From Psychromonas sp. (GTDB taxonomy: Bacteria > Pseudomonadota > Gammaproteobacteria > Enterobacterales > Psychromonadaceae), in the NCBI GenBank assembly GCA_023145575.1, contig JAGLDN010000123.1, positions 1-26,669 of the forward strand: a stretch of 26,669 nucleotides of DNA. Reading direction: 5' to 3'. Below the pieces are notes generated by a model that was not told the DNA's origin, ran no database searches, and saw nothing but the letters and a program-made list of their open reading frames with translations. Shown here in pieces: positions 7,949 to 15,048 of this stretch. Position numbers and translations under genes: made by a program. Positions within the stretch are counted from its first letter, which is position 1; every line of letters starts with the position of its first letter.

Positions 7949-10048
7949 ATGCGTATCAATTCTCTTATCGACAAAACATGGATAAACAGAAGAACTATAT
8001 TACAGGGGATAGGTACACCACTACTTGTTCTTGCAACCTTAGGCATGATTATTTTACCCATGCCAACTCTTTTACTCGATATGTTATTTACCTTTAATAT
8101 TGCAATTGCTTTAGTGATATTACTTGTCTCAATCTATACTAAACGGCCCCTAGATTTTTCTGCTTTTCCGACTGTTTTATTAGTCGCAACTCTATTACGT
8201 TTAGCATTAAATGTTGCATCGACACGTATTGTTTTATTAGAAGGGCATAAAGGTGGTGATGCAGCGGGAAATGTTATTGAAGCTTTTGGATCTGTGGTGA
8301 TCGGTGGTAATCTCGCTGTTGGGTTGATAGTATTTATTATCTTGATGATAATTAACTTTGTGGTTGTGACCAAAGGTGCTGGGCGCATCTCTGAAGTAAG
8401 CGCCCGCTTTACACTTGATGCAATGCCAGGTAAACAAATGGCCATTGATGCGGATTTGAATGCGGGACTCATTGATGAAGTCGAGGCAAAGGATCGTCGA
8501 GCAGAAGTGACGAGTGAAGCTGATTTTTATGGTTCAATGGATGGTGCGAGTAAATTTGTCAAAGGTGATGCAGTTGCTGGGCTCATGATCCTGTTAATTA
8601 ATATTATTGGTGGTTTTATTATTGGCATGGTGCAATTTGATTTAACACTTGTAGCTGCAGCTGAAATTTATACTTTGCTGACGATTGGTGATGGGCTTGT
8701 TGCTCAAATCCCGTCACTGTTATTATCTATTTCTGCTGCAATCATCGTAACGCGTGAAAATACTGAAGCTGATATGGGAACGCGTATGCTGAGTCAAATT
8801 CTTGACGATCCTAAAGTGCTTATTATTGCTTCAGGTCTTTTATTGGTGATGGGGATCGTCCCTGGAATGCCTCATTTTGCTTTTCTTACTCTAGGTGGTG
8901 CATTGGCATGGTTCTCATACTGGAAAACAAATAAATCTAAAACAGAAGAGAGCGTCAAAATTACGGAACAAAAAGCGATTACCGATGAGGAAAAAGCAGA
9001 GTCGCAGAGAGTGCTTGATTGGGATGATGTACATAGTGTTGATACTATCGGGCTTGAGGTTGGTTATCGTTTAATTCCGCTAGTGGATAAAGGACAAAAT
9101 GGGGAATTATTAGATCGCATTAAAGGGGTGCGTAAAAAGCTTTCACAAGAGTTGGGATTTTTAATTCCCGCAGTGCATATTCGTGATAACCTTGATTTAG
9201 TGTCAAATAATTATACTCTCTCATTAATGGGAGTGATTTGTGGACAAGCTGAGATTTATCATGATAAGAGTCTTGCGATTAATCCAGGGCAAGTTTTTGG
9301 CCCGATTGAAGGTGTTGTTGGTGTAGATCCAGCTTTTGGATTAGAATCAACGTGGATTGATGAGACACAATGCGAACAAGCTCAAACACTTGGCTACACT
9401 GTTGTCGATGCGGCAACTGTTGTAGCAACACATTTAAGTCAAATTCTAAGTAATAATGCTGCGCAATTATTAGGTCATGAAGAAGTGCAAAGTTTACTGG
9501 ATATCCTTGCGGAGGATCACCCTAAATTGGTGGAAGGATTAGTCCCTGATATATTGACCTTAAGTACTGTGGTGAAAGTATTACAAGGCCTACTCATTGA
9601 AAATGTATCATTACGCGATATACGCACTATTGTGCAAACATTAGTTGATTATGGGCCGCGAAGCCAAGATCCAGAAGTGTTAGTTGCAGCCTGTAGGATA
9701 TCACTTAAGCGCATGATTGTACAAGAGATTGTTGCTGGAGAACCTGAACTTCCAGTGATTACGCTGTCCACGGAACTTGAACAAGTCTTGCATAAATCAT
9801 TGCAAGCTGGTGGAAGTGACGGGGCAGGCATTGAACCTGGACTTGCTGAACGAATTCAAACATCCTTGGTTAATGCATCGCAAAAACAAGAGTTATTAGG
9901 ACAGCCTGCTATCTTATTGACGTCTGGCATACTAAGGGGAACGTTGTCAAAATTTGTGAAGCATACTATCCCTTCGTTGCATGTTCTTTCGTATCAGGAA
10001 ATTCCTGATGATAAACAAATTAAAATCATTAGCTCAGTTGGGCAATAA
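7949..10048 (+). CDS. flhA: flagellar type III export gate protein FlhA
   Basis: FlhA forms the nonameric ring of the export gate. Its cytoplasmic domain docks chaperone-substrate complexes and its membrane part uses the proton motive force. The 699-residue product is full length. It has about eight membrane helices within residues 20-330, the FHIPEP signature around residues 146-173 (GRISEVSARFTLDAMPGKQM), the KGDAVAG stretch near 205-211, and a large cytoplasmic domain after about 340. The start is preceded by GTAGGAT. With flhB it would normally be closely linked, but a decayed IS lies between them. It is followed by flhF after about 20 bp, suggesting an flhA-flhF-flhG-fliA operon. Confidence 0.97.
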   Translation: MRINSLIDKTWINRRTILQGIGTPLLVLATLGMIILPMPTLLLDMLFTFNIAIALVILLVSIYTKRPLDFSAFPTVLLVATLLRLALNVASTRIVLLEGHKGGDAAGNVIEAFGSVVIGGNLAVGLIVFIILMIINFVVVTKGAGRISEVSARFTLDAMPGKQMAIDADLNAGLIDEVEAKDRRAEVTSEADFYGSMDGASKFVKGDAVAGLMILLINIIGGFIIGMVQFDLTLVAAAEIYTLLTIGDGLVAQIPSLLLSISAAIIVTRENTEADMGTRMLSQILDDPKVLIIASGLLLVMGIVPGMPHFAFLTLGGALAWFSYWKTNKSKTEESVKITEQKAITDEEKAESQRVLDWDDVHSVDTIGLEVGYRLIPLVDKGQNGELLDRIKGVRKKLSQELGFLIPAVHIRDNLDLVSNNYTLSLMGVICGQAEIYHDKSLAINPGQVFGPIEGVVGVDPAFGLESTWIDETQCEQAQTLGYTVVDAATVVATHLSQILSNNAAQLLGHEEVQSLLDILAEDHPKLVEGLVPDILTLSTVVKVLQGLLIENVSLRDIRTIVQTLVDYGPRSQDPEVLVAACRISLKRMIVQEIVAGEPELPVITLSTELEQVLHKSLQAGGSDGAGIEPGLAERIQTSLVNASQKQELLGQPAILLTSGILRGTLSKFVKHTIPSLHVLSYQEIPDDKQIKIISSVGQ

Positions 10049-10069
10049 AATGGTTATGTGGGTCTCGAT

Positions 10070-11515
10070 ATGAAAATAAAACGTTTTTTTGCAAAAGATA
10101 TGCGAACGGCAATGAGTGAGGTGAAAAAAGTCTTAGGGGATCAAGCCGTCATCATGTCGAATAAACAAGTTGTTGGTGGCATTGAAATAGTTGCCGCCAT
10201 TGATTATACAAATCAATCGAAAGAGGTGCAAAATACACCTTCAGCAAATGATTTATATTCAAACCTTCAAGATGATACTGTATCATTGTCATCACAGAAA
10301 AATATCATTAAAAAACCAGATTTAGATACGGCGCAGGTAGATAAACAAAAAGACGAATCGAATAAAGAAGAATTTGCCAAATCACTGAATTCTTTTTTTG
10401 ATAAAGTAAATAGTGAGCATGTTAAAGGGTTCTCACCATTAAAACCGCGTGAAAACAACAGGAAACCAAGAACCCTAGGTGAGCAACAAGACTGGCAAGC
10501 AGGACAGGATAATACTACAAAACTATCTAGCCAAGGGGAAAATTTTAGTTTAAATTCAAACCCAAAGAATCGTGTTAATAGTGAAGAAATTGCTAAAATC
10601 GGCAAAGAAGTTTCTTCGTTAAGAAAATTGCTTGAACATCAATTATCTGGGCTAATGTGGCAAGAGATGGAACGCTGTGAACCTATTCGGGCAATGGCAA
10701 TTAAATGGTTAACTAAATCAGGATTTTCAGAAAGTATTGCAGATTATCTAGCAAGTTATATCCCAGAACAGGCATCAGCCGCACAATTTCAGGCATTTCT
10801 TCCTACCCTTTTACAGGAGAAAATTTACACTGGGAACGATGAAATTATTTCACAAGGAGGGGCAATTGCTTTGTTAGGTCCGACAGGGGCTGGTAAAACA
10901 ACGACTATTGCAAAATTAGCGGCAAAATTTTCGATGAAATATGGTGCAGATCAAGTTGCGTTAATTACTACGGATACTTATCGAATTGGGGCGCATGATC
11001 AATTAGCAACTTATGGAAAAATTATGGGTTGTAGTGTCCGTGTAGCAAAAGATGCGGATGAGTTATCAACTATTTTACATCAATATAAAGATAAGCGACT
11101 AGTACTCATTGATACAGCAGGGATGGGCCAGCGTGATGTTCGCCTAGCCGAGCAATTAGATACATTAATCGAAAATAGCCGTGTAAATATTCGTAGTTAT
11201 TTAGTTATTTCTGCCACAGCGCAACGTCGTGTTGTCCAAGAGGCAATTGATCATTTTAACCAGATCCCACTAACGGGATGTATTTTAACAAAAGTTGATG
11301 AAAGTATCGGACTGGGTGAAGCATTGAGTGTTACTATGCAACAAAAGTTACCGATTTCATATATTACAACAGGTCAAAGAGTTCCAGAAGATATTGAAAT
11401 AGCGACAAAGCAGCGGCTGGTTGATGAGACAATTCAAGCAATGAATCATGTTTTAGACGAAGAATTGCAATGCAATAATGATTTACAGCGTAACAACGAA
11501 TTTAAAACGGTATAA
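10070..11515 (+). CDS. flhF: polar flagellar site-selection GTPase FlhF
   Basis: FlhF is an SRP-type GTPase that marks the cell pole where the flagellum is built. I take the ATG at 10070 because MKIKRFFAKDMRTAM is the family start. A GTG at 10058 would add four residues. The 481-residue product has the N-terminal B domain, a variable Asn/Ser/Lys-rich linker (about residues 50-170), and the NG domain. That domain carries P-loop GPTGAGKTTT (about 270-279), DTYRIGAHDQL, DTAGMGQRD and TKVDE. It lies directly before flhG, its negative partner. Presence of both predicts polar rather than peritrichous flagella. Confidence 0.96.
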   Translation: MKIKRFFAKDMRTAMSEVKKVLGDQAVIMSNKQVVGGIEIVAAIDYTNQSKEVQNTPSANDLYSNLQDDTVSLSSQKNIIKKPDLDTAQVDKQKDESNKEEFAKSLNSFFDKVNSEHVKGFSPLKPRENNRKPRTLGEQQDWQAGQDNTTKLSSQGENFSLNSNPKNRVNSEEIAKIGKEVSSLRKLLEHQLSGLMWQEMERCEPIRAMAIKWLTKSGFSESIADYLASYIPEQASAAQFQAFLPTLLQEKIYTGNDEIISQGGAIALLGPTGAGKTTTIAKLAAKFSMKYGADQVALITTDTYRIGAHDQLATYGKIMGCSVRVAKDADELSTILHQYKDKRLVLIDTAGMGQRDVRLAEQLDTLIENSRVNIRSYLVISATAQRRVVQEAIDHFNQIPLTGCILTKVDESIGLGEALSVTMQQKLPISYITTGQRVPEDIEIATKQRLVDETIQAMNHVLDEELQCNNDLQRNNEFKTV

Positions 11516-11531
11516 ATAACGAGAGCCCATT

Positions 11532-12401
11532 ATGTTTGATCAAGCAAGCGGTTTAAGGAATATGACTAATAGTCGAGTAAAAGTAATTGCGGTGACTGGT
11601 GGTAAAGGAGGTGTGGGTAAAACTAATATTACGCTCAATATGGCAGTTTCTTTAGCAAAGCAAGGCAAACGCGTGTTAGTACTAGATGCCGATTTAGGGC
11701 TGGCAAATGTCGATGTTTTACTGGGAATACGCGTAACAAAAAATTTATCACATGTCTTATCTGGTGAGTGTACGCTTGATGAAGTGATTGTTGTTGGTCC
11801 ATTAGGTGTGATGATTATACCTGCAACATCGGGGACGCAGTCTATGGTTGAATTGACTGTAGTTGAGCATGCTGGACTCATTCAGGCTTTTAGTAGCTTG
11901 CAAACTCCGATTGATTTTTTACTGATTGATACGGCCGCTGGAATCTCAAACATGGTATTGAGCTTCGCTCAAGCTGCGCAAGATATTGTCCTAGTTGTTT
12001 GTGATGAGCCAACGTCTATTACAGATGCTTATGCGGTAATTAAATTATTAAGTAAGGATCATGATGCATTTAAATTTAAAATAGTTGCTAATATGGTAAG
12101 AAGTTTTAAAGAGGGTAATGACTTATTTATTAAACTTACTCGCGTGACAGATCGATTCTTAGATGTCTCACTAGAACTAATTGGTTGTGTTCCCTTTGAC
12201 ACTAACGTCCGCCAAGCCGTAAGAAAGCAAAAATTGGTGATTGAAGAATTTCCTAACACACCTGCTTCTATCGCCCTTGGACTGTTGGCAAACAAGGTGC
12301 TAACCTGGCCGATTCCTGTGCAAGCAAAGGGAAATTTAGAGTTCTTTATTGAGAAATTACTCCATAAACCTGAGCCTAGTCATGAAGAAGAGATGCGCTA
12401 A
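11532..12401 (+). CDS. flhG: flagellar number regulator FlhG (FleN), MinD-like ATPase
   Basis: FlhG is a MinD/ParA-type ATPase that limits flagellar number by restraining FlhF and, in polar flagellates, the master activator. The 289-residue product begins FDQASGLRNM, matching the DQAxxLR helix that stimulates the FlhF GTPase. It then has the deviant Walker A GGKGGVGKT (residues 23-31), DADLGLANVDVLLG and IDTAAGIS. A C-terminal amphipathic region ends near the stop. The length is normal. Its stop is immediately followed by the fliA ATG with no spacer, which suggests coupling. Confidence 0.96.
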   Translation: MFDQASGLRNMTNSRVKVIAVTGGKGGVGKTNITLNMAVSLAKQGKRVLVLDADLGLANVDVLLGIRVTKNLSHVLSGECTLDEVIVVGPLGVMIIPATSGTQSMVELTVVEHAGLIQAFSSLQTPIDFLLIDTAAGISNMVLSFAQAAQDIVLVVCDEPTSITDAYAVIKLLSKDHDAFKFKIVANMVRSFKEGNDLFIKLTRVTDRFLDVSLELIGCVPFDTNVRQAVRKQKLVIEEFPNTPASIALGLLANKVLTWPIPVQAKGNLEFFIEKLLHKPEPSHEEEMR

Positions 12402-13106
12402 ATGTTCAAAGCGAAAGGTTATTTTATTCACCCAACCCAACTCATTGAACTTCACTCTGATCTTGTAAGAAAAATAGCTTTTCATTTGTTAGCTCGTTTA
12501 CCTCCATCGGTAGAAGTTGATGATCTTATTCAGTCGGGGATGATTGGTTTGCTTGAATCAGCTAAAAAATATGATTCATCTAAAGGAGCGAGCTTTGAAA
12601 CATATGCGGGGATACGTATTCGAGGAGCGATGCTTGATGACTTACGCAAAGGGGATTGGGTGCCCCGCTCAGTGCACAAAAATAGCCGCATGATCAGCGC
12701 CACGATCGCAACGATTGAAAAGAAGACAGGGAAAAATGCTACGGCGACTGAAATTGCAGGTGAGCTTGAGGTCAGTATTGGTGAATATCAAAAGATGCTA
12801 CGTGATGTTCGTTGCGCTACAATAATTCCCTATGAGGATTTACCGACATTAGAATCGGGGATGAGTAATTTAGGTTCAAGTGATGATGTGGTGTTTCACT
12901 CAGTTAGCGCAAATCAATTCTCATCTAAACTTTCTGATATTATCAAAGAGTTACCAGAAAAAGAAACCTTAGTATTATCGCTTTACTATGATGAGGAGCT
13001 TAATCTAAAAGAAATAGGTTCAGTGCTTGGGGTGAGTGAATCACGCGTGAGTCAAATTCATAGCCAAGCGTTGCACCGATTAAAATCAAAATCTAAAATG
13101 GTATAA
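12402..13106 (+). CDS. fliA: flagellar sigma factor FliA (sigma-28)
   Basis: FliA directs RNA polymerase to late flagellar and chemotaxis genes and is held by FlgM until the hook is finished. The 234-residue product has region 2 (VDDLIQSGMIGLLESAKKYD, then FETYAGIRIRGAMLDDLRK), region 3, and region 4 with the helix-turn-helix LKEIGSVLGVSESRVSQIHS near the end. The length is normal. It starts at the base after the flhG stop. In relatives cheY follows directly; here about 820 bp separate them, so cheY probably needs its own promoter. Confidence 0.96.
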   Translation: MFKAKGYFIHPTQLIELHSDLVRKIAFHLLARLPPSVEVDDLIQSGMIGLLESAKKYDSSKGASFETYAGIRIRGAMLDDLRKGDWVPRSVHKNSRMISATIATIEKKTGKNATATEIAGELEVSIGEYQKMLRDVRCATIIPYEDLPTLESGMSNLGSSDDVVFHSVSANQFSSKLSDIIKELPEKETLVLSLYYDEELNLKEIGSVLGVSESRVSQIHSQALHRLKSKSKMV

Positions 13107-13671
13107 AGTCACTTATTCTCACCTCCAAATGTAGAATCAGCAAGGTAATACTAATCATATTTAAGTATTCCATCTAAATTTTACGCATGAAAATAGAAAG
13201 CTATTTATGGTAATTGGTATAAATTACATTCTTACCGAAGTGATGTAAAGCTACTCAATCAGGCACGAGGTTGATGATTATAAATAAGGCGTATCATTCT
13301 ATCCGCAAGATGTTAATCATAGATGGGTTACTGCCTTTTCTATTGTAGCAATGCAACGCTGTCATTTTTTCATAATAAACCGAGTTCGAGCACCAAATGG
13401 CTAGGTAAATCAACCCATTTAGCGTTACTAGAATATGCCTATTTAAGAATAACTATTTCAGCATTAAAGCTTTTATTTTAATTCTAGTGGTAGGTGCTTA
13501 ACGCAGTTAATCATAAAGAGAAGGGAATGTTACGCATCGAATTTCTGGACATTTCATTTTCTAGTGTTGCTTTTTTATGCAATGCAGGTATAAATACTAG
13601 GCGCCGCATTGAATTGTTGAATGATGATATAAATTTTAAATTAAAGATTTTAATTCTGTAATGGTTGATCC

Positions 13672-13701
13672 TTGACAATATTTTTAATGCAGAAGTATTA
13701 T
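13672..13701 (+). promoter_or_regulatory. candidate sigma-70 promoter upstream of cheY
   Basis: TTGACA at 13672-13677 is a perfect -35 box, followed after 18 bp by TATTAT at 13696-13701 (-10). It would give a leader of roughly 215 nt before cheY. It overlaps a tandem duplication. The location fits the need for a separate cheY promoter, but it is a consensus match only, and a distal FliA-type promoter is not excluded. Confidence 0.4.
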
Positions 13702-13718
13702 TTAATGCATAAGTATTA
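13683..13718 (+). repeat. 18-bp tandem duplication over the candidate -10 region
   Basis: TTTAATGCAGAAGTATTA (13683-13700) is followed immediately by TTTAATGCATAAGTATTA (13701-13718), 17 of 18 bases identical. The junction creates the TATTAT read as a -10 element. Confidence 0.85.
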
Positions 13719-13924
13719 ATTTAGCGTAATGTGCAGTTTGATAAGGTAATTTAGTGCAATGATTTTCATTTTTAAATCTTAATGAAAAGAAATAAATACG
13801 ATATAATAAATAATAATCAATCTTTTATAAAAAGTGTTTATTCATTTAATAGCAAGTTTGTATTTTTGTATACTTGTTACTAATATTTATTTTAAGGAAA
13901 AGCATATTTGCTTAGGGGAATGTT

Positions 13925-14308
13925 TTGGATAGAAATATAAAAGTGTTAATCGTTGATGATTTCTCAACAATGAGAAGAATAATAAAGAACTTGCTAAGAG
14001 ATCTTGGTTTTACTAATACCTTTGAAGCGGATGATGGGAATACTGCTTTACCGTTGTTAAAAGGTGGAGACTTTGAATTTGTCGTTACCGATTGGAATAT
14101 GCCGATAATGCAAGGTATCGACTTATTAAAAGAAATAAGAAAAGATGATAAATTAAAACACTTACCTGTTTTAATGGTGACGGCAGAAGCTAAGCGTGAA
14201 CAAATTATCGAAGCAGCACAGGCAGGTGTTAATGGGTATATTGTTAAGCCTTTTACTGCTGGGACACTAAAAATAAAATTAGATAAAATTTTTGAACGAC
14301 TGGATTAG
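13925..14308 (+). CDS. cheY: chemotaxis response regulator CheY
   Basis: CheY carries the phosphoryl signal from CheA to FliM. The product is a 127-residue single receiver domain with the acid pair Asp11/Asp12, phospho-acceptor Asp56 (VVTDWNMP), Thr86, Tyr105 and Lys108. All active-site residues are present. The start appears to be TTG at 13925, with AGGGGA about 6 nt upstream. The ATG at 13920 is out of frame and stops after six codons, and the sequence from this TTG matches the family N-terminus. In relatives cheZ would follow at once; here only fragments remain. Confidence 0.96.
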   Translation: MDRNIKVLIVDDFSTMRRIIKNLLRDLGFTNTFEADDGNTALPLLKGGDFEFVVTDWNMPIMQGIDLLKEIRKDDKLKHLPVLMVTAEAKREQIIEAAQAGVNGYIVKPFTAGTLKIKLDKIFERLD

Positions 14309-14325
14309 AGTGGTTATGCTGGATC

Positions 14326-14480
14326 ATTCGAATCAAACAATTGTTAACAGTTCAGTAATCTACACCTGTTGTTGTTATTTTGAAAAAGCCGAAAATAGTA
14401 GTCGCTGAATTAATTGAAAATGTTAATCGAAGAGAAGCAATCAAAAAATAGTATTTTAAAACTCGCTAAATTAACGCGTT
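14326..14480 (+). pseudogene. probable remnant of cheZ (CheY-P phosphatase), 5' part only
   Basis: This is the cheZ position in related loci. Three short pieces in different frames line up in order with the CheZ N-terminus as I recall it. RIKQLLT (14326-14349) matches the LEQAKQLV region. YFEKAENSSR followed, one base shifted, by ELIENV (14376-14424) matches LFEKVGELTRELH. SKNSILKLAKLT (14441-14479) matches the segment before IPDAR. Frameshifts and stops separate them. No trace of the catalytic QDFQDLTGQVI helix was found downstream. The similarity is weak enough that chance cannot be ruled out; the position and order support it. Confidence 0.42.
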
Positions 14481-15048
14481 ATATTTAACTATGCTACTTT
14501 TAAAATGCAGCAACAGGCGCGAACTTTATAATTGCTGATAGGAATAAGTAGCTACAAAAGTTTATTATTGGATGGTTTTCTCTTTTTGTTTGTTGTAACG
14601 AAGAGCTGGATTGCGAAACTTGTACTATCGCACATGGATAATTAGACCAATTTATGTAGTTATAAAATTTCGACATAGAATGAATAGGCTTCAATTTTAT
14701 GCGGAGTGTATTCCCATAATGTGCCGGTCGAACTGTGCATTTTTAGTAAACATCTGTATATATGATGTATTGAGTCGTTTTCAAACAGATATCCGCTAGA
14801 CTTGACTTAATGGCTTAAGAAACGGGAGTTCCTAGCTTAATTAGTGATGGAATTGAAAATAAATAAGTGGATTTTTTAATTGCTTGTCAACATTAACAAT
14901 AAGAAAAATAAATTAGCAGTTAAATAGAATAAATGGGCTGATATCTGAGCTTAGGAATCGATTGTCAATGTAGCTGTGATGATTTAGTAAATGATTAATA
15001 TAATATTGATGTTTAACTTTCTAGCAGATGACTTTAAGGATAAAGAAA
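14481..15048 (+). other. non-coding stretch between the cheZ remnant and cheA
   Basis: About 570 bp of AT-rich sequence. An open frame of 62 codons at 14611-14799 has an unlikely composition and no recognisable motif, and I regard it as chance. No hairpin-plus-T terminator, IS end or clear promoter was found. It probably represents eroded cheZ sequence plus the cheA leader. Confidence 0.5.

Larger units (their letters stand above)
13107..13924 (+). other. 818-bp stretch without an intact gene between fliA and cheY
   Basis: All frames are heavily interrupted. Short open pieces such as HENRKLFMVIGINYIL (around 13180-13235) and an opposite-strand piece near 13380-13440 hint at decayed coding sequence, but I cannot assign a family. 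A 10-mer ATGTTACGCA at 13527-13536 matches the inner ten bases of the IS end seen at flhB; no partner end was found. The right part becomes very AT-rich and contains a candidate promoter and an 18-bp tandem duplication. No tRNA or clear terminator was seen. Confidence 0.6.

Noticed and set aside
8134..8472. antisense frame inside flhA
   Set aside because: Shadow of the conserved FHIPEP coding region; no motif or start signal of its own.
14611..14799. 62-codon open frame between cheY and cheA
   Set aside because: Unusual Cys/Tyr/Ile-rich composition, no family motif and no ribosome site; it lies in eroded sequence.
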